Source: CAVQFO01 sp963711725 (lineage in GTDB: Bacteria > Pseudomonadota > Gammaproteobacteria > Nitrococcales > Aquisalimonadaceae). Taken from it: DNA of 38,274 nucleotides. The stretch is from contig CAVQFO010000045.1 in NCBI GenBank assembly GCA_963711725.1, positions 1 to 38,274 of the forward strand, written 5' to 3'. Shown here one piece after another: positions 27,601-34,251 of this stretch. The notes beneath the pieces are model-generated. The model had not been told where the DNA came from and did not search any database. It was given only the letters and a program-made list of their open reading frames with translations. The position numbers were made by a program, and so were the translations under genes. Within the stretch, counting starts at the first letter, position 1. The number at the start of each line of letters is the position of its first letter.

Positions 27601-28150
27601 GATCCAGGAAATCGGCTTCTCGCTTTATACTGAACTGCTGGACCGGGCCGTGAAGGATCTTAAGGCGGGCCGGGAGCCGGCGTTCGACAGGCCTTTGCAT
27701 CACGGCGCGGAGGTGGATCTGCGGATTCCCGCCCTGCTCCCGGAAGACTACCTGCCCGACGTTCACGCACGGCTAGTGCTCTACAAGCGCATCGCCAACG
27801 CGGAGAACCACCAGGCACTGCGCGAGCTTCAGGTGGAAATGATCGACCGCTTCGGCCTGCTCCCGGACGCCGCCAAGAATCTGTTCGCCATCACCGAACT
27901 GAAATTCAAGGCCGAGCGCATCGGTATCATGAAGATCGAGGCGGGTCCTTCCGGCGGCGCCGTGGAGTTCGGCGAAGGCGCACGGATCGACCCGGCCAAG
28001 GTGGTGCAGTTGATCCAAAGGCAACCATCCGTATTCAAACTCGACGGCCAGACACGACTGCGCTTCAGGACGGAACTGGATGACCGCGCCGAACGCTTGC
28101 GGTACGTTGACGGCTTACTCGACGAACTGGCCGAGCGCGAGGCGGCATGA
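24662..28150 (+). CDS. mfd: transcription-repair coupling factor
   Basis: Mfd removes RNA polymerase stalled at lesions and recruits UvrA. Residues 1-~350 are the UvrB-like module (PYDVFSPHQDIVSQRLATLY, VRGSILDIYPMGSDRPYRID). The RNA polymerase interaction domain begins near 485 (GAPVVHEDNGVGRYLGL). The SF2 motor has Walker A GDVGFGKTEVAMRA (near 642), DEEHRFGV (near 742), TATPIPRTLNMSLAG, and LRGRVGRSHHRAYAYL with the translocation motif. The UvrA-inhibiting C-terminal domain ends DGLLDELAEREAA. At 1162 residues it is full length with an intact frame. Confidence 0.98.
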   Translation: MTSEAKSVFKPSLPRDSRPAVTWSNLAGCSRALALWEAARAAGRMLLVVTSGSQEAQQLQTELRFFAGDRADDILIFPDWETLPYDVFSPHQDIVSQRLATLYRLPDTHQGILIVPIATLAQRLPPRSYVEASSLMLAVGETLDLQDMRLRLERAGYRCVSEAMEHGEFAVRGSILDIYPMGSDRPYRIDLFDDEVESIRTFEPESQLSVDKVDRIRLLPAREFPTDADAIKRFRNAFRARFEGDPTRSVIYRDVSGGLFPNGIEYYLPLFFEQTSTMLEHIPADSIVVYFDDLEQAAGEIWNQILQRYEQRRHDIERPLLPPADIAVPPEELGAALKALSSVRIHEESEAEAGKGAAPGVVRFATRQPAAVRLHPQPRDNAVSLEDFLAADAGRTLIVAETAGRREALLESLNRHGIRPAGVDNWQGFLASDQPLGITIGQIEHGSTLLDPALTLLTEASLFGERAQQRRRRRSTAERDPSLIIRDLTDLRIGAPVVHEDNGVGRYLGLQTLHVGDFPQEFLTLEYAAGDKLYVPVSSLHLISRYTGSDDEHAPLHRLGGEQWEKAKRKAAEKVRDVAAELLDIYARRAAREGQAIDCDAEDYAAFAEAFPFEETPDQQEAIDAVLGDLGSSRPMDRVVCGDVGFGKTEVAMRAAFVAAQSGRQVAVLVPTTLLAQQHFQNFRDRFADWPVRIETLSRFVSTKDQKGILEGLGDGRVDIVIGTHKLLQSDVRFKNLGLVIIDEEHRFGVRQKDRLKALRAEVDVLTLTATPIPRTLNMSLAGMRDLSIIATPPARRLAVKTFVNQWNDALIQEAFLRELKRGGQVYFLHNDVESIGRMASSLEELVPQAKLGIAHGQMAERELERVMLDFYHQRFNVLLCTTIIESGIDIPSANTIVINRADRFGLAQLHQLRGRVGRSHHRAYAYLVAPPKKLMTADAAKRLEAISSLEDLGVGFALASHDLEIRGAGELLGDEQSGQIQEIGFSLYTELLDRAVKDLKAGREPAFDRPLHHGAEVDLRIPALLPEDYLPDVHARLVLYKRIANAENHQALRELQVEMIDRFGLLPDAAKNLFAITELKFKAERIGIMKIEAGPSGGAVEFGEGARIDPAKVVQLIQRQPSVFKLDGQTRLRFRTELDDRAERLRYVDGLLDELAEREAA

Positions 28151-28184
28151 GCCGCGCCGATTCGGCAATGAGGATAGCAAAGGG

Positions 28185-29069
28185 ATGACCATCAGCTTCA
28201 GAACGCGGCGCCTGGTCGCGCCCCTTCTCGCCGCGATGTTGTCGGCGGGCGCCTCCGCCGCGCCGGCGGCGGACACCAGCGCGTCCGATACCCCAAAGGA
28301 CTGGTACCAGGTGGAAGTGATCATCTTCCACCAGTCCGACGACGCCAAGATCCACAGCTCGGAGGTGTGGCCCACCGACCCCCCGCCCCCGGATTTCTCC
28401 AATTTCGCGGCGCTGCGCCCGGCCGATTCGGGCGACAACGGCGCGCTCGTGCCGTTCCAGGAAGTCCCGCCGAGCCAGCGTCAGTTGGGCGGAGCGGAGG
28501 CGACCCTGGCGCGCAGTTCCGTGTACAAGCCGCTGCTCCACGTGGCTTGGCGGCAGCCGGGCTATTCCCAGGATCAGGCACCGGCGATCCGTATTCCCAT
28601 CCAAACCTTGCCGGTGGGGATGTCCCTCCCGGCGAACTCGGCAGGCGGCTCGGCGCCTTCCGCGTCCGGCGACAACGCCTCCGGGCCTCCCGGCCAAGCC
28701 GACAACGGCGAGCCCCCGCCCCAGCTCAGCGGCTACATGCGCGTCTACCGGGAACGCTATCTGCACTTTCAGGTGAACCTGCGATACCGGCCTGACGCCG
28801 GCACGGAAACCGGCACGGATCGAGGGTATCAATACAACTCCGAGGGGTATTTCGAGGCCGCCAAGCCGGTGGTGGTGATGAAACAGCATCGCCGCATGCG
28901 CAGCGGCGAGCTGCACTATCTCGACAATCCGCGCCTGGGGGTTCTGGTGAAGATCATTCCCATTGAAGCGCCCGCCGGCCAGGCAGCCGCCACAGGGCAA
29001 GCGGCCTCGGGCAACGCCGAGGCCGCCAAGCCGAAGGCTTCAGATCAAGGGGGCAATGGCGCCCAGTAG
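28185..29069 (+). CDS. csiV: CsiV family periplasmic protein
   Basis: CsiV of Vibrio cholerae is a periplasmic peptidoglycan-binding protein needed for PBP1A-mediated wall synthesis, and the gene lies by mfd in many Gammaproteobacteria. The start at 28185 (MTISFRTRRLVAPLLAAMLS) gives a signal peptide cleaved near residue 24. WYQVEVIIFHQSDD then the WPTDPPPPDF segment are the family opening; YMRVYRERYLHFQVNLRYR and MKQHRRMRSGELHYLDNPRL are the conserved C-terminal half. A Gly/Ala/Pro/Ser-rich insert near 150-180 and an Ala-rich tail look disordered. The final 30 nt overlap the convergent MTIP gene. The family assignment is from memory. Confidence 0.8.
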   Translation: MTISFRTRRLVAPLLAAMLSAGASAAPAADTSASDTPKDWYQVEVIIFHQSDDAKIHSSEVWPTDPPPPDFSNFAALRPADSGDNGALVPFQEVPPSQRQLGGAEATLARSSVYKPLLHVAWRQPGYSQDQAPAIRIPIQTLPVGMSLPANSAGGSAPSASGDNASGPPGQADNGEPPPQLSGYMRVYRERYLHFQVNLRYRPDAGTETGTDRGYQYNSEGYFEAAKPVVVMKQHRRMRSGELHYLDNPRLGVLVKIIPIEAPAGQAAATGQAASGNAEAAKPKASDQGGNGAQ

Positions 29070-29777
29070 CGTGCGCACGTTCGCCATTCCGCCTATCAGG
29101 TTCTGTTCAATCTCATCCATGGTGATGGGCCGCGGCTGCAGGCCGGCGGCCCAGTTCGCCACCACCGCGCAAGTGGCATAGGGCAGTTCCAGCTCGCGGG
29201 CCAGAGCCGCTTCCGGCATGCCCGTCATTCCCACCACGTCGCAGCCGTCCTGCGCCAGCCGGCGAATCTCGGCCGCCGACTCCAGGCGCGGCCCCTGGGT
29301 CGCGCCGTAGGTGCCGCGTTCCACCGCCTCCAGCTTCGCCTCGCGCGCCGCGCGGATCAGCAGGCCGCGAACATCCGGGTCGTAGGGCTCCGTGAAATCC
29401 ACATGGGTCACATGGGTCAGATCCGCTTCGAAATAGGTGTGATTGCGCGACCAGGTGTAATCGACAATCTGATCCGGGAAGGCCAGCCGCCCGGGGACCA
29501 TCTCCTCGCTGATGCCGCCCACCGCCGCAACCGCGACCACGCGTTCGGCGCCCGAGCGTTTCAGCGCCCAGATATTGGCGCGGTAATTCACCTTGTGCGG
29601 CGGAATGGTGTGGCCGTAGCCGTGGCGGGCCAGGAACATGACACTCTTGCCGTTCAGCTCGCCGTGGGTAATGGGCCCGGAAGCCTCGCCGTAGGGCGTG
29701 TGAACCACTTCGCGGCGGGTAATCGCCAGATTCTTGAGGGTGGTTAGGCCCGTACCGCCGATAATCGCTAAAGTCAT
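29040..29777 (-). CDS. S-methyl-5'-thioinosine / methylthioadenosine phosphorylase
   Basis: This purine nucleoside phosphorylase-family enzyme begins MTLAIIGGTGLTTLKNLAIT. LARHGYGHTIPPHKVNYRAN, AAVGGISEEMVPG, YGATQGPRLESAAE and VVGMTGMPEAALARELELPY are the phosphate and substrate segments. TGMPEAALA, and the neighbourhood of mfd, csiV and nagZ, match the Pseudomonas methylthioinosine phosphorylase (MTIP). I therefore prefer MTIP over MTA phosphorylase. It lies 6 nt after the hypoxanthine phosphoribosyltransferase gene, which would use its hypoxanthine product. The length is 245 residues. Confidence 0.88.
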   Translation of the reverse strand: MTLAIIGGTGLTTLKNLAITRREVVHTPYGEASGPITHGELNGKSVMFLARHGYGHTIPPHKVNYRANIWALKRSGAERVVAVAAVGGISEEMVPGRLAFPDQIVDYTWSRNHTYFEADLTHVTHVDFTEPYDPDVRGLLIRAAREAKLEAVERGTYGATQGPRLESAAEIRRLAQDGCDVVGMTGMPEAALARELELPYATCAVVANWAAGLQPRPITMDEIEQNLIGGMANVRTLLGAIAPLI

Positions 29778-29783
29778 TGCCTG

Positions 29784-30341
29784 TCAGTCCTCGTCGGCCG
29801 CCGCATAGATGCCCGGGGCATTGCGCAAGACGCCCTTGTAATCCATGCCGCAGCCGAATACGTAACGGTCGTCCACGTCCAGCCCCACGTACTGCGCGCG
29901 GGCCTCGGCGACGCAGCGGTCGTGATGCTTGCGCACCATCACCATGGTGCGTACGTCCACGGCACCTTCCACGCGGCAGTAGTCCAGAATGCCGGCCAAG
30001 GTGTGCCCTTCGTCGAGAATGTCGTCCACCACCAGCACGTGGCGCCCCGCCAGCGGGGTGCGCGGCCGCGCCAGCCATTGCAGGTTGGTACCGCGTGTCT
30101 GTTCCCGGTAACGGGTAGCGTGCAGATAATCCACTTCCAGCGGGAAATTCAGCCGCGGCAGGAGTTTGCCCGCGGTGACCAGGCCACCGATCATGACCAC
30201 CAACACCACGGGCATGGTGTCGGCCAGGTCCTCCGTGATCTGGTCCGCCAGTTCGAGAATGGCTTCGTCTACTTCGTCGTCGGTATACAACAGCTCGGAG
30301 CGGAGGAGCACGGTGCGTGCTTCCTCTTTGGACATGGCCAT
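29784..30341 (-). CDS. hpt: hypoxanthine-guanine phosphoribosyltransferase
   Basis: The enzyme converts hypoxanthine (and usually guanine) plus PRPP to IMP (GMP). The PRPP loop is HVLVVDDILDEGHTLAGIL, and the pyrophosphate region is near VVLVVMIGGLVTAGKLLPRL. DRYVFGCGMDYKGVLRNAPG is the C-terminal base-binding loop. The first ATG at 30341 has GAGG 5 nt upstream; a second ATG lies two codons later. It is 185 residues long. It sits between the DsrE-like gene and MTIP in one unit. Confidence 0.9.
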   Translation of the reverse strand: MAMSKEEARTVLLRSELLYTDDEVDEAILELADQITEDLADTMPVVLVVMIGGLVTAGKLLPRLNFPLEVDYLHATRYREQTRGTNLQWLARPRTPLAGRHVLVVDDILDEGHTLAGILDYCRVEGAVDVRTMVMVRKHHDRCVAEARAQYVGLDVDDRYVFGCGMDYKGVLRNAPGIYAAADED

Positions 30342-30382
30342 GGGCGCCTCGTTATTGTTTCCAGTTGAAGCCGCGGGGCTCT

Positions 30383-30751
30383 CTAATACGTCAAGGTTAC
30401 CGTGTCGTCGTCCATGGCTTCGCTGATGACGTAGGCGCTGCCCACCGTTTCCTCGATTTCGGGAATGAGCGCTTCGGCCTTCACCCCCGGCGACGGTACG
30501 CAGACCTTGAATTTAACGCCGGCGCCGTGGGTGTCCTTCATGATGTCATAAAGGGAGCGTGTTTTGCCCTCGTCCGGAAACAGAGCCTCGGCGACGCCCT
30601 GCATCGCGAGCCTCGCCGCGCCTCCGCTGAACACGATCTCGACTTCATATTCCATCGCCGCCGCCACGGACGCTTGCTGAAAGGGGACGCCCAATTCCGC
30701 GCTGCGGGACGGATCCGTGTTCGCAAGAACGATCAGGAGTTTGTCGGCCAT
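30383..30751 (-). CDS. DsrE-like family protein
   Basis: This 122-residue protein starts MADKLLIVLANTDPSRSAEL and continues PFQQASVAAAMEYEVEIVFSG, the DsrE/DsrF-like (YchN) fold. A single cysteine, in VKFKVCVPSPGVKAEALIPE, lies where sulfur-relay members often carry theirs, but without the DsrE CxxxxxxC-type context I cannot assign sulfur transfer. The open frame extends upstream to 30871, with no similarity there. It leads the unit that also encodes Hpt and MTIP. Confidence 0.8.
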   Translation of the reverse strand: MADKLLIVLANTDPSRSAELGVPFQQASVAAAMEYEVEIVFSGGAARLAMQGVAEALFPDEGKTRSLYDIMKDTHGAGVKFKVCVPSPGVKAEALIPEIEETVGSAYVISEAMDDDTVTLTY

Positions 30752-30879
30752 ACATCGCCTCCCAGCGGGAACGCTTGGCCCGAGACCCCGAGACGGCGTC
30801 GCAAAGGCGGCCATACGGCTTGCTGTGCCCGCGCGATCCTGCGCGGAACCGGCCGTGCCGTTCCCTGACACCGTTTCGG

Positions 30880-30918
30880 GCCTGGCGGACCGCCAGCCAC
30901 GAAAAACCCCGGATTATA
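30880..30918 (-). promoter_or_regulatory. promoter-like site upstream of DsrE-Hpt-MTIP
   Basis: On the minus strand a perfect TATAAT lies at 30913-30918 with only a poor -35 (TGGTTT at 30936-30941). Downstream, a short perfect hairpin with 6-bp CTGGCG arms (about 30881-30895) lies in the predicted leader of ~150 nt. Confidence 0.45.
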
Positions 30919-30950
30919 GGAGCCCGATCCGCGCAAAACCACCCCGGTTG

Positions 30951-32099
30951 TCAGGCCTCCGACTCCGATTGTTCGCTTTTGGGGCTCTCCGCCTCATTTT
31001 CCAGCCGAATCGGGTCCGCCAGGTGAAGCGTGGACGTGGGGAAGGCCACGTCGGCGCCGGCATCCAGAATGATGTTCAACACCTTGAGCAGCACGTCCTG
31101 CTTGATCCGATGGTATGCCACCCAGTCCGTGGTCTTGGTGAAGGTGTAGATGAAGAAATCCAGCGACGACGGCCCGAAGCTGACGAAATTCACGATCAGG
31201 GTCCGGTCCATGTCCAATTCGTCGTGATTGCGGAGCATGTCTCGGACTTGCTCCACGATCGAGCCCATGGCCTCGGCATCCTGGTAACGAATACCGATGG
31301 TCTCGTAGATCCGGCGGTTGAGCATTCGCGACGGGTTTTCCACCGCGATGTTGCTGAACGTGGCGTTGGGTACATACAGCGGGCGCTGGTCGAAGGTGCG
31401 AATCCGGGTCTGGCGCCAACCCACACGCTCGACCGTGCCTTCGATGTTCCTGTCGGGCGACCGGATCCAGTCACCGACGCTGAACGGGCGATCCATGTAG
31501 ATCGTCAGCCCGCCGAAGAAATTGGCCAGCATGTCCCGCGCCGCGAAGCCCACCGCGATGCCGCCCACGCCTCCGAACGCCAGCACACCGCTGATGTTGA
31601 CGCCCAGCGTCTGCATGATCACCAGCACCGAGGTGATCCCCACCGACAGGCGCAGCAGCTTCGATACCGCGTCCACGGTGGTATGGTCCACCGGCTCGCC
31701 GGCCTCGGCCCGCTTGTGCACAACCACGCCTTCCGCTCGACGGATGAAGCGGATCAGGAACCAGGCCACGATGCCGATGACGACCACTTTGCGGGCCGGA
31801 TCCAGATAACTGAAAACCACGGCGGGCGATTCCAGTTGCCGGCGCAGGATGTCCACGGCGAACGTCAGGCCGACGACCCAGATCAGCCAGTAGAGCGGGC
31901 GGCGCAACGAATCGATGAATGCGTCGTCCCAGGGAGTCCGGGTTCCCTCCAGGCGCTTTTGCAGCCGCCAGAGCATGAAGCTCGACGCCATGTTCACCAG
32001 AACCACGAGGAACACCACCAGGAACAACTGCAACAGCAGGCCCCCGCCTCCCTGGATGCCGAACGTCTGCGCGACAAACTCCCTAAACTGCGAAAACAT
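30951..32099 (-). CDS. MscS family mechanosensitive channel
   Basis: This inner-membrane channel opens on osmotic downshock. Four to five membrane segments precede the pore helix, with the glycine-alanine pattern in VLAFGGVGGIAVGFAARDML, then the MscS beta domain FGGLTIYMDRPFSVGDWIRS. Residues 210-350 form the cytoplasmic cage, and the last ~15 are acidic and disordered. At 382 residues it is a mid-size member, closer to YbdG/YnaI types than to E. coli MscS (286). It starts 21 nt after nagZ. Confidence 0.92.
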   Translation of the reverse strand: MFSQFREFVAQTFGIQGGGGLLLQLFLVVFLVVLVNMASSFMLWRLQKRLEGTRTPWDDAFIDSLRRPLYWLIWVVGLTFAVDILRRQLESPAVVFSYLDPARKVVVIGIVAWFLIRFIRRAEGVVVHKRAEAGEPVDHTTVDAVSKLLRLSVGITSVLVIMQTLGVNISGVLAFGGVGGIAVGFAARDMLANFFGGLTIYMDRPFSVGDWIRSPDRNIEGTVERVGWRQTRIRTFDQRPLYVPNATFSNIAVENPSRMLNRRIYETIGIRYQDAEAMGSIVEQVRDMLRNHDELDMDRTLIVNFVSFGPSSLDFFIYTFTKTTDWVAYHRIKQDVLLKVLNIILDAGADVAFPTSTLHLADPIRLENEAESPKSEQSESEA

Positions 32100-32120
32100 G
32101 CCGTTTCCTTTTCGTCGTTT

Positions 32121-33167
32121 TTAGATATCCATCTCCACCCAGGGAGAGCTCCCGAGGTGGTCGATCTCCGCGCGGACCGCCCGCCAACGCGCCGAGTTCC
32201 GAAGATCAGCCCAGCCCGGCGCCGCATGGCCATGAAGCCGGGCAAGGCGCATGGATGCCACCGGATCCGGTGTCTCGCCCAGCCGGTCCAGAAGCCCCGG
32301 AACCGCTTCGGGATGATTGCAGAGCATCACCATGTCGCAGCCCGCCGCCAAACCCGCCTCGGCCCGATCCGCGAAATCGCCCAGGCCGGCCGCCCCTTCC
32401 ATGCCCAGATCGTCCCCGAACACCACACCCTGGAAACCCAATTCGCCCCGGAGGATGTCCTTGATCCATGCACTGGAGAAACTCGCCGGCCCGTCATCGA
32501 CGTCGGGATAGACCACATGGGCCATCATCACCGCCGCCAGGTCCGCGCGAATCAGGCTGGAAAACGGATGCACGTCCTCCACCATGATGTCGGCTCGACG
32601 GCGCCGGTCCACCGGCAGGCGCAGGTGGGAATCCTCCTCGACGGCGCCATGGCCCGGGAAATGCTTTCCCGTGGCCGACATGCCCGCCGCCTTCATCCCC
32701 CGCATCCACGCGCGCCCCAAAGCGGCAACGCCCTCCGGCGTGGCGTGGAACGCCCGATCGCCGATCACGGAGCTGCGGCCCCGATCCAGGTCCAGCACCG
32801 GGGCGAAGCTCAGGTCGATCCCCACGGCGCGAAGCTCCGCGGCCATCAACCACCCCGTCTCCTCGGCCAGCCGTTCGCCCTCGGCCTGGTCGGCATCATA
32901 GGCGCGCCCCACCACCGCTGCCGGCGGCAGTCGCGTGAACTCGCCCTGGAATCGCTGCACCCGGCCGCCTTCCTGATCCACTCCGATCAGAAGCGGAGGC
33001 GACCGCAAAGAATGAATCTCGTCCGTCAACTCAGTAACTTGCGCAACATCCTGGAAGTTGCGCTTGAACAGGATCACGCCACCCACCTGCGGATGCCGAA
33101 GCATGGCGCGCTCCTCCTGCGTCAGCGCAAGCCCTTCGACCCCGACCATCAACTGCCCCAGCGACAT
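32121..33167 (-). CDS. nagZ: beta-N-acetylhexosaminidase NagZ
   Basis: NagZ is the cytoplasmic enzyme that removes GlcNAc from anhydromuropeptides in wall recycling. The family-3 hydrolase motifs are IGVDQEGGRVQRF, LSFAPVLDLDRG, the KHFPGHGAVEEDSHL loop with its catalytic His, and the nucleophile Asp in VVFGDDLGMEGA. The length is 348 residues, complete, with no signal peptide. GGGGAG lies 7 nt before the ATG. The start is 2 nt after the YkuD gene's stop. Confidence 0.96.
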   Translation of the reverse strand: MSLGQLMVGVEGLALTQEERAMLRHPQVGGVILFKRNFQDVAQVTELTDEIHSLRSPPLLIGVDQEGGRVQRFQGEFTRLPPAAVVGRAYDADQAEGERLAEETGWLMAAELRAVGIDLSFAPVLDLDRGRSSVIGDRAFHATPEGVAALGRAWMRGMKAAGMSATGKHFPGHGAVEEDSHLRLPVDRRRRADIMVEDVHPFSSLIRADLAAVMMAHVVYPDVDDGPASFSSAWIKDILRGELGFQGVVFGDDLGMEGAAGLGDFADRAEAGLAAGCDMVMLCNHPEAVPGLLDRLGETPDPVASMRLARLHGHAAPGWADLRNSARWRAVRAEIDHLGSSPWVEMDI

Positions 33168-33169
33168 GC

Positions 33170-33700
33170 CTACTCCCCGCTCCCGTCCCTGATCAATACA
33201 GGCGTTCCCACCGGCACCTTGCCGAACAACTCGATCACCTGTTCGTTACTCATCCGCACGCATCCCTTGGACCCCGGGACGCCCAAGGGCGTCCCGTCCG
33301 GGCAGCCGTGAATGTAGATGTAGCGGCGCATGCTGTCCACGTCTCCCAGGCGATTGCGACCCGGCTCCAGGCCGCTGAGCCAGAGAATGCGGGAGAGTAT
33401 CCAGTCACGCCCGGGGTACGCCGCCTGAAGCTCCGGCGTGTGCACTTCGCCCGTGGGCCGCCGCCCCGCGAATACCGTGCCCGCCGGCGCCCCGGCGCCG
33501 ACCTTGGCGCGCACCACATGCCAGCCCCTTGGGGTCTGATTGGTCCCTTCCCGCTCCCCCAGGCCCTTGGCCGCAGTGGAAACGGGGTACGAGCCAAGCA
33601 CCCGATCCCCGTCCATCAGCCGCAAGGCCTGGGCGGCGGCATCGATCTCGATCCACAGGCCGGAGCGGCGGCGGGCGTCTTGGGCCGCGGCTTCAGTCAT
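33170..33700 (-). CDS. signal-less YkuD domain protein, candidate L,D-carboxypeptidase
   Basis: The YkuD (L,D-transpeptidase) fold is shown by IEIDAAAQALRLMDGDRVLG at the start, then TPRGWHVVRAKVGAGAP, YIYIHGCPDGTPLG and the active-site loop GSKGCVRM with Cys147. Lys replaces the usual His in S-H-G-C. There is no signal peptide, lipobox or membrane segment, so the protein should be cytoplasmic. A cytoplasmic YkuD L,D-carboxypeptidase (ElsL) acts in peptidoglycan recycling in Acinetobacter, and nagZ is the next gene. I infer the same role. The ATG at 33700 has AAGGA 6 nt upstream and an ATGA overlap with the CYTH gene; one at 33706 is less well placed. Confidence 0.82.
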   Translation of the reverse strand: MTEAAAQDARRRSGLWIEIDAAAQALRLMDGDRVLGSYPVSTAAKGLGEREGTNQTPRGWHVVRAKVGAGAPAGTVFAGRRPTGEVHTPELQAAYPGRDWILSRILWLSGLEPGRNRLGDVDSMRRYIYIHGCPDGTPLGVPGSKGCVRMSNEQVIELFGKVPVGTPVLIRDGSGE

Positions 33701-34167
33701 TTCCATTCCTTGTAGGGATGTCGAACCAGGCTGACATTGTAATAGCGGGGATCGTGCGAGACTTCCGCCCCGACCCAGGCCGGGAGCTCCAGCGCCTCGT
33801 CCACGTCGTCCAGCTCCACTTCAGCCACCACCAGGCCCGCATTATCCCCCTCAAAGACATCGACTTCCCAGACATGCCGCCCGTGGGGCACGAAGTAACG
33901 GGTCTTCTCGATCAGCGGGCGCTCGCAGAGCTCGTCCAGCATTTCCTCGGCATCGGCGACGGGGATCTCGTATTCGTACTCACGTCGGGAAATACCGAGG
34001 GTGGCGCTCTTGATGTTGAGATAAGCCCTGGGCCCAGCCGCGCGCACCCTCACCGATCCGTGCTTGCCCCCGGACAGGTAGCCCTGGCGAAAGCGGGACT
34101 CACGGGCTACCTCCGCTCGCCAGTCGTCATTGACCACCAGGAACTTGCGTTCTATCTCTTGAGCCAT
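33697..34167 (-). CDS. CYTH domain protein (triphosphate tunnel metalloenzyme)
   Basis: This 156-residue single-domain CYTH protein starts MAQEIERKFLVVNDDWRAEV, with the ExExK metal motif at residues 4-8. Basic and acidic tunnel residues follow in SVRVRAAGPRAYLNIKSATL, YEYEIPVADAEEMLDEL, IEKTRYFVPHG and VVAEVELDDVDEALELP. Close-sized bacterial members hydrolyse inorganic tripolyphosphate. No adenylate cyclase or CHAD domain is present. It is first in the operon with YkuD, nagZ and mscS. Confidence 0.92.
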   Translation of the reverse strand: MAQEIERKFLVVNDDWRAEVARESRFRQGYLSGGKHGSVRVRAAGPRAYLNIKSATLGISRREYEYEIPVADAEEMLDELCERPLIEKTRYFVPHGRHVWEVDVFEGDNAGLVVAEVELDDVDEALELPAWVGAEVSHDPRYYNVSLVRHPYKEWK

Positions 34168-34205
34168 CAGCTACCAATACCTTCCCACGCGAATCCTGGG
34201 CCTGT

Positions 34206-34233
34206 TTGGACAGATCCCGATGCGTAGGATACT
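34206..34233 (+). promoter_or_regulatory. candidate promoter of the PQQ-type dehydrogenase gene
   Basis: TTGGAC (34206-34211), a 16-nt spacer and GATACT (34228-34233) precede GAGGAG and the ATG at 34252. The predicted leader is about 12 nt. Confidence 0.4.
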
Positions 34234-34251
34234 GAACCGAGGAGCACACGA

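Noticed and set aside
24898..27633. 911-residue plus-strand open frame overlapping mfd
   Set aside because: It lies wholly inside the intact mfd gene in another frame and is low-complexity Arg/Pro/Gly sequence.
30717..33311. 864-residue plus-strand open frame
   Set aside because: It is antisense to DsrE-like, mscS and nagZ genes, rich in His, Arg and Gln as expected of a GC-rich shadow, with no known domain.
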